A DNA stretch of 64,000 nucleotides from GCA-2746365 sp963711255 (GCA_963711255.1 CAVQDO010000023.1:186001-250000), one strand, 5' to 3'. Numbered from the stretch's first letter, positions 33,550 to 43,330 are shown. Notes: a model not told the origin generated them from the sequence alone. Numbers and translations: made by a program.

Positions 33550-35658
33550 ATGTTTTTACCAGGACTAAAATCGGGCCTCAAAGAGTTATCTATCCAGAAC
33601 AAGATCCTTGTTATCAATCTTACGGTAACGGCTATTGCCCTGTTATTTGCAGTAGTAATGTCTATTGCGAGTGATTACGTAAGTAAGCGAAATTATCTTG
33701 TAGAAAATTTGCTTGTGCAGGCAAAAATGGTTGGTAAGAATTCTTCAGTTGCACTGGTGTTTAATGATAATAACGCTGCAGAGGATATACTGAAATCATT
33801 TAGTGAATCGCCAGCTGTACGCATTGCTACTGTCTATGATGTAAACAATAATGTATTAGCAAGTTACCTTAAGGATGACCAGGAGGCAGTGATGAATGAT
33901 GTTCATATTCTGGATATTAGTAACAGTGCTGGCAGGAAGGTGATTAGTAGTGAATCATTCTTCGAAAATAAAGTGGGCATAGTTCAGGAGATCTCTCACA
34001 ATAATAGTCAAATAGGAAAGTTGTATCTGCAGGCAGATATCTCTAATTTACATAGTGACAGCATCAATCATTTTTTGTATACATCATTTGTTGCGTTTTT
34101 AAGTTTAATCATTGCATCCATATTATTTTTAAAACTCAGGAAAAGAATAACCGGTCCATTACAACTGCTAACCGATTTAATGGAAACGGTTATTAAGGAA
34201 AGTGACTATAGTGTACGAGCAAAAATAAACTCTAACGACGAAATCGGTGTTTTAGCAGATGGCTTTAATGAAATGCTTGCGCATATTCAGGTGAACGATG
34301 AAAAACTTGAACATGAACTATCCGAACGGTATAAAGCAGAAAAACACCTTGATAAGCTGGCATATTATGATGTCATAACGGATTTACCGAACCGGCATTT
34401 TTTTCAGGAGCACCTTGATCGAGCAGTAGAACATGCGGTTAAAACAAACCAGCTAATGGCGCTATTATTTCTTGATCTGGATAATTTCAAAACCGTCAAT
34501 GATACCGCTGGCCATAACACGGGTGACTTATTGCTAAAACAGGCTTCTTCGCGATTATCAAATGTACTGAGGCTGGGCGATTATATCTGTCGTATTGGCG
34601 GCGATGAATTTGCAATTATAATCGAGAATATAAAAGATATAAAAGATGTTTCGAAAGTGACGGGGAAATGTATCGAATGTCTGTCAAAACCTTTTGTGTT
34701 TGACGACCACAAGTTTTTTGTTGGTGTTAGCATCGGTGTCAGTGTTTGCCCGGATGATGCAGTCAATGCAAATGAGCTTCTGGTTAGTGCAGATGTGGCG
34801 ATGTATGAAGCTAAACTCAATGGTAAAAACAATTACAAATTCTTTAATAAGGAAATGAATGAAGTTAATAGTTTGAAGTACCAGTTAGAAAGCGATCTAC
34901 GCTACGCGATAAAACATAAGCAGATGGAAATATATTATCAGCCACAGGTTGATTCAAATACTGGCGCTATTTCGGGTGTTGAAGCCTTAATGCGATGGAA
35001 TCATCCTGATAAAGGAACAGTCTTTCCTGATAAATTTATTCCAATAGCAGAAGAAAATGGCATGATTCTACAACTGGGTGAGTGGTTGTTGAATACGGTA
35101 TGTCTCCACAGGAAGAAGTTAATAAGTTCTGGTCTGGATAAAATTAGCATCAGCATAAATGTTTCTGTTTTGCAGATACGCGATGATAGTTTTATCGGGA
35201 CGGTTAGTCGTGCATTGAAAAAATTTGATCTGGAACCGGGTTTTCTTGAAATTGAATTGACTGAAAGTATATTGATGAATAATAGTGAGCAGGTCATTGA
35301 TAAGGTCAGGCAGTTGCATGATATGGGTGTGCAAATTGCTATCGATGATTTCGGATCCGGCTTTTCATCAATGAACTATCTTAAAAGTCTGCCGGTAAAT
35401 AAAATCAAGATTGATCGCAGTTTTGTTGCTGGTTTGTCTCAGGGCAGTGAAGACAAGGCTATTACTAAAGCAATTGTTGCAATGTCACATGGTATGGGAA
35501 TCAGCGTGGTTGCTGAAGGTGTGGAACATCAGGAGCAGGCAGATTACCTGTGTTCATATCAGTGTAATGTGCTGCAGGGCTATTATTTTTACAGGCCGAT
35601 GATGTTCGGTGACCTGTTAAGGCTGGATGAAAAAGAGTTTATAGAAAGCGAAAAGTAG
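33550..35658 (+). CDS. Membrane GGDEF-EAL c-di-GMP enzyme (YfiN-like input)
   Basis: Domains in order: helix (residues about 18-42), periplasmic CHASE8-type sensor (about 45-175), second helix (about 178-198), HAMP (about 199-250), GGDEF (about 275-430), EAL (about 445-695). RIGGDEFA is intact, so diguanylate cyclase activity is expected. RLGD five residues before it is an inhibitory I-site. EALMRW, IDDFGSGFSS and VVAEGVEH are the key EAL residues and also look intact, so it may make or degrade c-di-GMP. The sensor layout resembles YfiN/TpbB, which matches the YfiR-like gene 3 bases upstream. Length 702. Confidence 0.9.
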   Translation: MFLPGLKSGLKELSIQNKILVINLTVTAIALLFAVVMSIASDYVSKRNYLVENLLVQAKMVGKNSSVALVFNDNNAAEDILKSFSESPAVRIATVYDVNNNVLASYLKDDQEAVMNDVHILDISNSAGRKVISSESFFENKVGIVQEISHNNSQIGKLYLQADISNLHSDSINHFLYTSFVAFLSLIIASILFLKLRKRITGPLQLLTDLMETVIKESDYSVRAKINSNDEIGVLADGFNEMLAHIQVNDEKLEHELSERYKAEKHLDKLAYYDVITDLPNRHFFQEHLDRAVEHAVKTNQLMALLFLDLDNFKTVNDTAGHNTGDLLLKQASSRLSNVLRLGDYICRIGGDEFAIIIENIKDIKDVSKVTGKCIECLSKPFVFDDHKFFVGVSIGVSVCPDDAVNANELLVSADVAMYEAKLNGKNNYKFFNKEMNEVNSLKYQLESDLRYAIKHKQMEIYYQPQVDSNTGAISGVEALMRWNHPDKGTVFPDKFIPIAEENGMILQLGEWLLNTVCLHRKKLISSGLDKISISINVSVLQIRDDSFIGTVSRALKKFDLEPGFLEIELTESILMNNSEQVIDKVRQLHDMGVQIAIDDFGSGFSSMNYLKSLPVNKIKIDRSFVAGLSQGSEDKAITKAIVAMSHGMGISVVAEGVEHQEQADYLCSYQCNVLQGYYFYRPMMFGDLLRLDEKEFIESEK

Positions 35659-35729
35659 ACTGAAAATAAATTACCATGGAATAGATAATATTCCTGCGGA
35701 ATACGATTTATACTGTGATGAAATCATGC

Positions 35730-36905
35730 TCAATAATGTTTTTCAATTTGATCAAATGCACGATTGATGGTGTCTTCATCGACACAGTATGCCATTCTTA
35801 CATGGTGCTCGCCAGAAGGTCCAAATGCACTGCCAGGAGTCACCGCAACTTTGCTTTTATTTAGTAAACTTATTGCAAACTGTTTTGAATTTTCATGCTC
35901 TGCAATAATTTTCGGAAAAATGTAATACGCACCCTCCGGCTTTCGGTTAGAGAAAACATGCGGCATATTATCCAGTCTCTGGCAGATAAGTTCTCTGCGA
36001 TTCTTTAAAATATTTTCAAATACCTGCTTATGATCTGATGCCTGGCTTAAAGCTATTATCCCGGCCAGCTGTGAAATCCGTGGCGCACATATCATGGTCG
36101 CATCATGTACTTTAAGTGCCTCACGTTTCAATTCTGCAGGCATTACCATGTAAGAAAGGCGCCAGCCGCTCATAGCGTAAGATTTAGAAAAAGAGTAAAG
36201 ATAAATGAGATGTTCCCTGAGTGATTCAACACTGGCGAGGTTAAAATGTTTGTCTCGGTTTTCATATACAAAGTCACTGTAAGGGTCATCGATAATGATT
36301 AGAATATTGTGTTGCTTTGCTATTTCACCAACACGCATTAACTCTGCCCGGCTAAAAATTTTCCCGGTAGGATTTGATGGGCTAACAAGGACAATGGCCT
36401 GCGTTTTATCAGTAATCAGACCGGGTAATGAATCTAAATCCAGCGACCAGTTATTGTCTTCGTTAAGTGGCCAGTATACGGGTACACCGGAGAATAAATG
36501 AATTTGCTGTATATGCGAAGCAAAACACGGATCAGTAAGAATGATCTCATCGCCAGGGTCTAGCATGGTATGAAATAGTGTGTTCAGGCCCTGCATGTTG
36601 CCAGCGCTGATTAATACATTTTCATTTGCGTTGACCCTGATGCCGGTCTTTATTTCATGATGCTGTACGACTAGTTCGCGTAGTTCTGGCAGTCCGTCGG
36701 GTAAAGTGTACTTTCCTGCATCAGCATCAGTATCAAGGATATGTTTAATGCCATTACGAATATATTCAGGTGTAGTAAATGATGGTAGTCCCCAGCTCAG
36801 TGATACTGCGCCTTCAATTTTTTCGCTGAGGATGGCCATATCTTTAATGGCAGAAACTTCAGATTCGAGTACATAAGTGGAAATGATGTCGGTAATGAAA
36901 GTCAT
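35730..36905 (-). CDS. Class I aminotransferase (PLP), AspC-like
   Basis: A cytoplasmic PLP-dependent aminotransferase of fold type I. The Schiff-base lysine lies in YSFSKSYAMSGWRLSYMV (about residue 236); VSPSNPTGKIFSRAEL carries the family's Asn-Pro-Thr-Gly, and IIIDDPYSDFVYEN the Asp/Tyr pair. The final GEHHVRMAYCVD has the substrate-carboxylate Arg. Length 391. Substrate could be aspartate, alanine or an aromatic amino acid; this cannot be decided from the sequence. Transcribed alone, after ppsR on the same strand. Confidence 0.85.
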   Translation of the reverse strand: MTFITDIISTYVLESEVSAIKDMAILSEKIEGAVSLSWGLPSFTTPEYIRNGIKHILDTDADAGKYTLPDGLPELRELVVQHHEIKTGIRVNANENVLISAGNMQGLNTLFHTMLDPGDEIILTDPCFASHIQQIHLFSGVPVYWPLNEDNNWSLDLDSLPGLITDKTQAIVLVSPSNPTGKIFSRAELMRVGEIAKQHNILIIIDDPYSDFVYENRDKHFNLASVESLREHLIYLYSFSKSYAMSGWRLSYMVMPAELKREALKVHDATMICAPRISQLAGIIALSQASDHKQVFENILKNRRELICQRLDNMPHVFSNRKPEGAYYIFPKIIAEHENSKQFAISLLNKSKVAVTPGSAFGPSGEHHVRMAYCVDEDTINRAFDQIEKHY

Positions 36906-36980
36906 TGATTTATTGTTGTGAGTTGATTTTATCGTTATAAAATGTCGCGCATGTAAACATAATCATCTAAGATTAATATA

Positions 36981-37817
36981 TTAATAAATAGGCGGACGGT
37001 TAATATTCATTATCTGAATCACTGATGTTGCAATTTCTTCTACGGATATGTGGCTACTGTCTATGTGCCTGATATTTTCTACGGCTATAAGCGTATTGAT
37101 TAACCGGGTTTCTCGCTGGCACTGTTCTAGCGAAGAGTAAATGCTGTTTTTCCTCCGTATTTCCCTGATTGTATGCAATCGATCTGCACTAATCAGCAGG
37201 GCGAATAACTTTTCTCTGTATGGCTTTAATGCATCAGGCAGGTAGCCGCTAGCCATGTCTGATTCAGTCAGCGGATAGTTGGCTGCGCGTAAACCAAACT
37301 GCATGGCAAGATAAAGACAGGTTGGTGTTTTACCGCTGCGTGACACGCCGATCAGGATAATATCTGCATCTTTATATTCTTTGGTGTTGATGCCGTCATC
37401 GTTTTTTAGCGCATAATTTACCGCTTCCATTCTTGACATGTAGACGACTTCATTGCTAATGCCATGAGATAATCCTTCAGCATGAGAAGAGGATGTACTC
37501 AATTCGGCTTCCAGCGGCTTAATAAAGGTGTCGAAAAAATCAATTATATGCGATTGTGTGCTGGCAATAATTTCACGATAGTTATCGTCAATCAATGTGC
37601 TGAATACCAGAGGTTTTTCTTTTGATTTTTCAGCGGTTTCATTGATTGTTCTGGCTGCAGCAAGTGCCTTGTCAATCGAGTCAATAAAAGGAAGTGAATG
37701 CTGCTCAAACTTAATTGAACTGAACTGTGTCAGCAGTGCATGGCCAAGGTTTTCTGCCGTGATACCTGTACGGTCTGAAACAAAAAAGACGGGGCGGAGA
37801 GATGTCATGTTTTTCAT
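36981..37817 (-). CDS. ppsR: PEP synthase regulatory kinase / pyrophosphorylase
   Basis: PpsR (DUF299) inactivates PEP synthase by ADP-dependent threonine phosphorylation and reactivates it by phosphate-dependent dephosphorylation. The P-loop-like GVSRSGKTPTCLYLAMQFG (about residues 156-174) and the N-terminal VFFVSDRTGITAENLGHALL are family hallmarks. At 278 residues it is full length. It is 15 bases behind ppsA on the same strand, so the target and its regulator are likely one transcript; in E. coli they are divergent instead. Confidence 0.95.
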   Translation of the reverse strand: MKNMTSLRPVFFVSDRTGITAENLGHALLTQFSSIKFEQHSLPFIDSIDKALAAARTINETAEKSKEKPLVFSTLIDDNYREIIASTQSHIIDFFDTFIKPLEAELSTSSSHAEGLSHGISNEVVYMSRMEAVNYALKNDDGINTKEYKDADIILIGVSRSGKTPTCLYLAMQFGLRAANYPLTESDMASGYLPDALKPYREKLFALLISADRLHTIREIRRKNSIYSSLEQCQRETRLINTLIAVENIRHIDSSHISVEEIATSVIQIMNINRPPIY

Positions 37818-37832
37818 TATCCTGGCGTTCTA

Positions 37833-40199
37833 TCAAGCGTCTGTTTTTGATAAATGCAGCCAGGTATCAACAACCGTGTCCGGATTTAAAGATATGCTGG
37901 ATATTTTCTGCTCTAACAGCCAGGCGGCAAAATCGGGATAATCCGAAGGCCCCTGTCCGCAAATACCAATATATTTATTTTGCTCACGACAGGCGGTTAT
38001 TGCCATTTCAAGTAATTTTTTTACAGCAGCATTACGTTCATCAAACAAATGTGCAACCACCGCAGAGTCGCGATCCAGGCCAAGAGTTAACTGTGTCATA
38101 TCATTCGAACCGATGGAGAAGCCATCGAAGTATTGCAGAAATTCACTGGCCAGTAGTGCATTTGATGGAATTTCGCACATCATTATGATGCGTAGATCAT
38201 TGTCGCCCCGCTTAAGCCCATTATCAGCCAGTAGCTGTGTTACCTGTTCTGCTTCTTCAAGTGTGCGGCAGAAAGGAACCATGATTTCGACATTGCTCAA
38301 GCCCATCTCGTCTCGAACCTTTTTCAGTGCCCGGCATTCGAGTTCAAAACAGTCACGGAAATTCTCTGATAGATAACGAGATGTGCCACGGAAACCGATC
38401 ATCGGGTTTTCTTCTTCTGGCTCAAATAAATCACCACCAAGCAAGTTGGCGTATTCGTTAGATTTAAAATCAGATAATCGAACAATAACCGGGTTGGGCG
38501 AAAAAGCTGCTGCCAGGGTAGCAATACCTTCGACCAGTTTTTCAATATAAAAACTTACCGGGTCTTTATAACCGGCACTGCGCTTGTTAATTAACTGCTG
38601 CAGGTCGGCAGTCTGCTGATCAAATTGCAGTAATGCTTTTGGATGAATGCCAATAGTATTGTTAATAATGAATTCTAGACGTGCCAGGCCGACACCTGCA
38701 TTGGGTAACCGTGAAAAGGCAAAAGCGCGGCCTGGCGTGCCAACATTTAACATGATTTTTGTTGCTATTGAGGGCATTTCTCCAGTGTCAGTGCGTATGA
38801 TTTCAAAGTCGAGCTGGTCCTGGTATATATATCCGGTGTCACCCTGTGCGCAGCTGACGGTCACATCATCTCCATCATTTAATAATTCAGTGGCATTGCC
38901 ACAGCCGACAATTGCCGGTATGCCCAGTTCGCGGGCGATGATCGCAGCATGACAGGTGCGGCCGCCACGGTTTGTCACGATGGCCGCGGCGAGTTTCATT
39001 ACCGGTTCCCAGTCAGGGTCGGTCATATCGGTAACCAGTACATCGCCTTCTTTAACACGAGACATTTCACTGGGGTCTTTAATCAGGCTGACCTTCCCGG
39101 CACCAATGCGCTGGCCGATCGCACGACCTTCCAGTAGAACGGTGCTTGTTTGTTTCAGCTCGTAACGTTCAATAACGGTTGCGCTGGCCCGGCTTTCGAC
39201 GGTTTCCGGTCTTGCCTGTACAATATATATTTCACCATTTAAACCATCCTGCGCCCATTCAATATCCATTGGCCGGCCATAATGCTGCTCGATGGTGATA
39301 GCGTGACGGGCGAGCTCTTCAACCTGGCTGTCATTGAGGCAGAAACGCAGGCGTTGCTGTTCATCAACATCGACCGTCTGTACAAAGTCATTAGTGTCTG
39401 GATTATCGCTGTATATCATTTTGATTAATTTACTGCCCAGGGTGCGATTTAATATCGCCGGTTTGTTCTGTTGCAGGCAGGGTTTATAGACGTAAAATTC
39501 ATCGGGATTCACAGCACCCTGAACCATGGTCTCACCGAGGCCGTATGCCGCCGTGATGAATACTGCATCACGAAAACCGGACTCAGTATCCAGCGTGAAC
39601 ATAACACCGCTGGTGCCGAGATCACTGCGCACCATGCGTTGTATGCCGGCAGATAATGCCACTTTACTGTGGTCAAAGTCCTGGTGTACCCGGTATGAAA
39701 TGGCGCGATCGTTATACAGCGAGGCAAATACTTTTTTTATGGATAATAAAACATTGTCCAGTCCGCATACATTCAGGTATGTTTCCTGCTGGCCGGCGAA
39801 AGACGCATCAGGTAAATCTTCAGCAGTTGCAGAGGATCGGACGGCAACTGCCTGCTCTGCTTCATCTGCCTGCAATTCATCATAAGCCCTGGTGACTTCG
39901 CTGAGAAAACTTTCTTCGAAAGGCGCGTCTATTATCCATTGCCGGATTTCTCGGCCTGCGGCGACCAGTTCGGCTATATCGCTAGTATCTAGAGTTTCTA
40001 GACGTGAGCTTATTTTTTGATCAAGATTCGATTGAGAAAGAAAATTGCGGTAAGCATCTGCAGTGGTGGCGAAACCATCTGGAACTTTGATGTTAAGCGG
40101 TGATAGCTGGCTAATCATTTCACCCAGTGAGGCGTTTTTCCCACCAACACTGTCGATATCATTTATTCCTAGCTGATTGAACCAGATGATTTGTTTCAT
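37833..40199 (-). CDS. ppsA: Phosphoenolpyruvate synthase
   Basis: PpsA converts pyruvate, ATP and water to PEP, AMP and phosphate for gluconeogenesis. The N-terminal ATP-grasp domain starts GGKNASLGEMI; the phosphohistidine motif GGRTCHAAIIARELGIPAIV holds the catalytic His (about residue 412). The C-terminal PEP-binding barrel contains RLEFIINN, GFRGTSRY and FSIGSNDMTQLTLGLDRD. The length of 788 residues matches E. coli (792). First gene of a ppsA-ppsR unit. Confidence 0.97.
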   Translation of the reverse strand: MKQIIWFNQLGINDIDSVGGKNASLGEMISQLSPLNIKVPDGFATTADAYRNFLSQSNLDQKISSRLETLDTSDIAELVAAGREIRQWIIDAPFEESFLSEVTRAYDELQADEAEQAVAVRSSATAEDLPDASFAGQQETYLNVCGLDNVLLSIKKVFASLYNDRAISYRVHQDFDHSKVALSAGIQRMVRSDLGTSGVMFTLDTESGFRDAVFITAAYGLGETMVQGAVNPDEFYVYKPCLQQNKPAILNRTLGSKLIKMIYSDNPDTNDFVQTVDVDEQQRLRFCLNDSQVEELARHAITIEQHYGRPMDIEWAQDGLNGEIYIVQARPETVESRASATVIERYELKQTSTVLLEGRAIGQRIGAGKVSLIKDPSEMSRVKEGDVLVTDMTDPDWEPVMKLAAAIVTNRGGRTCHAAIIARELGIPAIVGCGNATELLNDGDDVTVSCAQGDTGYIYQDQLDFEIIRTDTGEMPSIATKIMLNVGTPGRAFAFSRLPNAGVGLARLEFIINNTIGIHPKALLQFDQQTADLQQLINKRSAGYKDPVSFYIEKLVEGIATLAAAFSPNPVIVRLSDFKSNEYANLLGGDLFEPEEENPMIGFRGTSRYLSENFRDCFELECRALKKVRDEMGLSNVEIMVPFCRTLEEAEQVTQLLADNGLKRGDNDLRIIMMCEIPSNALLASEFLQYFDGFSIGSNDMTQLTLGLDRDSAVVAHLFDERNAAVKKLLEMAITACREQNKYIGICGQGPSDYPDFAAWLLEQKISSISLNPDTVVDTWLHLSKTDA

Positions 40200-40340
40200 A
40201 ATTCAGTGCCCGTGAAAGTTTTACTGGGAGTTTAAGCCAAGTATATGTGAAAATATGTCACCATAGTTAATGGGATCCTGTAGTTATGCCATATGTATAA
40301 ATACACCTTTGATGCCATTCTATATCGTGAGTGCAATAAT

Positions 40341-40895
40341 ATGATTAAAAGTTTTAAAGGAATTGGTATTTACACAGCGATTGTGCTGTTTGTTTCTATC
40401 GCCTATTTTATTTATGCGAAATCAGTTTACCCGCCTGTCGAAGACAACGAGACTTTTTTAAGTGAGATCGGCGAGGGATTTGGTGAAATTGGTTTATGGG
40501 CATTAATTTTTATTTATGCCCGGACAGTTTTAAAGCTGCTTATGGGTAAGGGCGAGTATGCACGACGTTTATTGCCGGATTATACGCCGCCTGCCGCAGC
40601 CACACTGTTTCAACAGCTGCTATGTTTTTTAAATCGAACCCATGTTTATGTTGGTATTGCCACCGTGGCTGTAATTCTGCTGCATATTGGATTAATGGGT
40701 GTGCCACTGGAGATACTGTTTTTTCAGGCTGTTCTGGCTTTAGTTGTCTGGCAGGCTTTATTTGGTATGTTTCTTAGCTGGCGTTATTCACCTAAGGAAT
40801 TAAAGAAGTTTTCATACCTGGTGCATGCGCAGTTTTTTAGCGGAATAATGATCGGTATTTTTGCTTACTTTGGCCACTTGTTAATCGACAGCTAA
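40341..40895 (+). CDS. Membrane protein with paired histidines, cytochrome b-like
   Basis: The ATG at 40341 (MIKSFKGIG) was chosen for its direct entry into a hydrophobic helix; an upstream ATG at 40293 is also possible. The 184-residue protein has five helices. Two pairs of His lie in adjacent helices: THVYVGIATVAVILLH and VHAQFFSGIMIGIFAYFGH. Spacing of 13-16 residues between His is the pattern that coordinates two hemes in ferric reductase and cytochrome b561 families, which suggests electron transfer across the membrane. It is too short to include a flavin domain. Transcribed alone, divergent from ppsA. Confidence 0.62.
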   Translation: MIKSFKGIGIYTAIVLFVSIAYFIYAKSVYPPVEDNETFLSEIGEGFGEIGLWALIFIYARTVLKLLMGKGEYARRLLPDYTPPAAATLFQQLLCFLNRTHVYVGIATVAVILLHIGLMGVPLEILFFQAVLALVVWQALFGMFLSWRYSPKELKKFSYLVHAQFFSGIMIGIFAYFGHLLIDS

Positions 40896-41094
40896 ACCCT
40901 TGAAAGTGTCATTATTAAGGGCATATCACTATATAAATTAATTCAGCATTATTATTGATAAATCAGACCACTTTAATGTATTGTATTTTCTGCAGTATAT
41001 TGAAAGGAGTTTACTATCCGGATGAACGCATGTTCCTGTATAGAAATATCAGGCTTTTACAGCTGCCTGGCAGAAATACCAACAGATATAATCA

Positions 41095-41598
41095 ATGTTT
41101 GAAGTATTACTCATGCGTCATGCCAAATCAGACTGGCATAGTCATTCCGATGATATCGATCGGCCTTTAAACAGGCGTGGCCGTGATGATGCAGTTCGCA
41201 CTGGCGCTTATCTTAAACAGAATAATCTTTTGCCTGATAAAGTACTGGTTTCAGTAGCGCAGCGTACCCGTGAAACTGCCCAGTTGCTGTTAAACAGTCA
41301 TCCACTGGCTGCAGAAAATATTATCATTGACCCCTCGCTTTACCTGGCGGACAGAGAAACACTGATAGAGTCAATTGAGTTATATGCGAAAGATAATCAG
41401 CGTTTGCTTATCCTTGCGCATAACCCCGGTATGGATGATGCGGTTAGTTATCTTACCAGTACGGCGCCGCCGCTTTCGGCCAAAGGCAAGCTGATGACGA
41501 CCTGTGCGCTGGCCTGTTTTAGAATGGAATCACTGGATGCGGTTTCCCGCTCGGGCAGAGCTGAACTATTTGCCTTGATCCGGCCAGATGAAATTTAA
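41095..41598 (+). CDS. sixA: Phosphohistidine phosphatase SixA
   Basis: SixA removes phosphate from His of phosphorelay or phosphotransferase-system proteins in the cytoplasm. The histidine-phosphatase motif is VLLMRHAKSDWH (about residues 4-15), followed by RPLNRRGRDDA and the second catalytic His in LILAHNPGMDDAV. At 167 residues the length is the family's own (E. coli SixA 161). It is preceded by 199 bases with nothing recognised. The longer open frame from 40955 has no coding signals. Confidence 0.88.
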   Translation: MFEVLLMRHAKSDWHSHSDDIDRPLNRRGRDDAVRTGAYLKQNNLLPDKVLVSVAQRTRETAQLLLNSHPLAAENIIIDPSLYLADRETLIESIELYAKDNQRLLILAHNPGMDDAVSYLTSTAPPLSAKGKLMTTCALACFRMESLDAVSRSGRAELFALIRPDEI

Positions 41599-41639
41599 AT
41601 AATGCCTTCAGGGCGTAGCCTGAAATCTGTGATATCAAA

Positions 41640-41973
41640 TCAATTGCTGAGCTGGTAGGTATTGAGAAACATATCAACACTTGATTCAATAATTTTCTTT
41701 TGTTCTTCTTTACCGGGAATCGGGTTGAGGCCGTATATTTGCGGCCATAATGCAAAGGCTTCGATCAGGCCGAGAAACTGCTTACCCGCAACCACTGGCT
41801 GACTGTAAGCGGTTGTCTCGTTTAGCCTGTTCAATCCATTTGACTACGCCATAACCACTTTCCTGAAACGTCATCGACGTTGGCCTGAGTGAGTTCCGGG
41901 GAGCTTAGCGATTCTACGGTTATCATTCTTAGCATGCTGAGAAATTCTTCTGTGGCGAGCAATCGCATTTGCT
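41640..41973 (-). pseudogene. Remnant of a TetR-family regulator (C-terminal part)
   Basis: Three frames in succession give pieces of a TetR ligand-binding domain: RLLATEEFLSMLRMITVESL; then GYGVVKWIEQAKRDNR; then PVVAGKQFLGLIEAFALWPQ and SSVDMFLNTYQLSN to the stop. The N-terminal helix-turn-helix is missing, because the next sequence is the folE2 terminator. At least two frameshifts and a 5' deletion make this a decayed gene rather than an assembly error. Confidence 0.65.
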
Positions 41974-41979
41974 GGCAAT

Positions 41980-42004
41980 AAAAAAGCACCATCATGTGGT
42001 GCTT
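41980..42004 (-). terminator. Rho-independent terminator of folE2
   Basis: AAGCACCA and TGGTGCTT form an 8-base-pair stem with loop TCATG (41984-42004), followed on the minus strand by a T-run. It lies about 45 bases after the folE2 stop. Confidence 0.85.
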
Positions 42005-42047
42005 ATATTATTAATACTGATTAATTACTAAAGGTAATATTGAAGTT

Positions 42048-42875
42048 TTATCTTGTTTTTTCAATCAAGGCATAGGCTGAATGATTGTGTATCGATTCAA
42101 AATTTTCAGATTCAACCGTATATGCCTGAATGCGCTTATCGATATTTAATTGATGAGCAATGTCACGTACCATGTCTTCGACAAATTTTGGATTATCGTA
42201 AGCACGTTCAGTAACAACTTTTTCGTCCGGGCGTTTTAACAGGCCATACAGTTCACAGGAAGCCTGAGCTTCTACCAGGTCAATAATCTCTTCAATCCAG
42301 ATAAAGTCTTCGGTTTCAATATTGACGGTGACGTGAGAACGCTGGTTGTGCGCACCACGGTCAGATATTTTCTTCGAACATGGGCACAGGCTGGTTACAG
42401 GAACAACCGCCTTGATGTTGATAATGTTTTTATTCTTCCTGCGCTCACCAATAAAGGTTACTTCGTAATCAAGCAGGCTTTTTACGCCAGAAGCAGGTGC
42501 TGTTTTATTGATGAAGAAATGGAAGCTCATTTCGATATGGCCGACTTCGGCGTCAAGACGAGAAGTCATTTCAGTCAGCATCTCTTTAAAAGATTCAACG
42601 GTGATTTCCCACGAATGATTGTTGAGGATTTCAACAAAACGTGACATGTGGGTGCCTTTGAAATTGTGCGGCAAATCAACATACATATTGAAATTCGCAA
42701 TAGTATGCTGGACAAGACCGGTACGGTCTTTTACCTGCACAGGATGACGAATATCCTTGATGCCTACTTTATTAATAGCTATGGCACGGGTGTCCTGGCT
42801 GTTTTGAACATCGGGCAGGGTACTTGTTGTCATAGCTTCTTTCTCTTTTGAGTCTTTATCAAGGACATCGGTCAT
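42048..42875 (-). CDS. folE2: GTP cyclohydrolase FolE2 (type IB)
   Basis: FolE2 turns GTP into 7,8-dihydroneopterin triphosphate, as FolE does, but can use metals other than zinc, for folate or queuosine synthesis. The active site SLCPCSKKISDRGAHNQRSH (about residues 161-180) has the catalytic Cys and the Glu/His ligands nearby. Length 275 is typical. The next gene upstream is queD, which uses the FolE product, so in this setting the pair probably serves queuosine (preQ0) synthesis. Zinc-starvation control (Zur) is common for folE2, but no Zur box was recognised. Confidence 0.93.
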   Translation of the reverse strand: MTDVLDKDSKEKEAMTTSTLPDVQNSQDTRAIAINKVGIKDIRHPVQVKDRTGLVQHTIANFNMYVDLPHNFKGTHMSRFVEILNNHSWEITVESFKEMLTEMTSRLDAEVGHIEMSFHFFINKTAPASGVKSLLDYEVTFIGERRKNKNIINIKAVVPVTSLCPCSKKISDRGAHNQRSHVTVNIETEDFIWIEEIIDLVEAQASCELYGLLKRPDEKVVTERAYDNPKFVEDMVRDIAHQLNIDKRIQAYTVESENFESIHNHSAYALIEKTR

Positions 42876-42895
42876 TATGTATTCTCTTTACTTTA

Positions 42896-43273
42896 CTATT
42901 CACTATAGCGAACGCAGGCTCGCTCGGTTTCCCAGATCGTAAGTGCAGTAACTTTTATCGTGTCACTGTTTATACGGGCAGAAATCTCCTTAAACATATA
43001 TGCTGCTATGTTCTCTGCCGTCGGATTAATCTCTTTAAACGGTTCAAGGTCGTTCAGGTAGCGATGATCCAGCTCGTCACCAACTTCATTGGCAGCGTTC
43101 TTCATCACTTTAAAATCCACGCCCATGCCTACTTCATCAAGCTGGCTGGCGACGGCTTCCAGTTCAACTTTCCAGTTGTGGCCATGCATACGGCTGCATG
43201 CGCCAGGGTAACCCCTTAAGGTATGTGCTGAAGCAAATTCGGTCACTACTTTCAGCTGGTAGCTTGCTGCCAT
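42896..43273 (-). CDS. queD: 6-carboxy-5,6,7,8-tetrahydropterin synthase
   Basis: QueD converts dihydroneopterin triphosphate to carboxytetrahydropterin, the second step of queuosine synthesis. Zinc ligands His17, His30 and His32 and the catalytic Cys26 are visible in AHTLRGYPGACSRMHGHNW. DHRYLNDLEPF and PTAENIAAYM are typical of the tunnelling fold. At 125 residues it is close to E. coli QueD (121). It precedes folE2 by 20 bases on the same strand. Confidence 0.92.
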   Translation of the reverse strand: MAASYQLKVVTEFASAHTLRGYPGACSRMHGHNWKVELEAVASQLDEVGMGVDFKVMKNAANEVGDELDHRYLNDLEPFKEINPTAENIAAYMFKEISARINSDTIKVTALTIWETERACVRYSE

Positions 43274-43330
43274 TAATTATGTACCTAAATAATACCTGAG
43301 TAAAACAGTAGGGATTTTAACCTTTTTGCT

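Noticed and set aside
40955..41170. 71-codon plus-strand open frame before sixA
   Set aside because: It overlaps the conserved start of sixA in another frame, and its residues look like spacer rather than protein.
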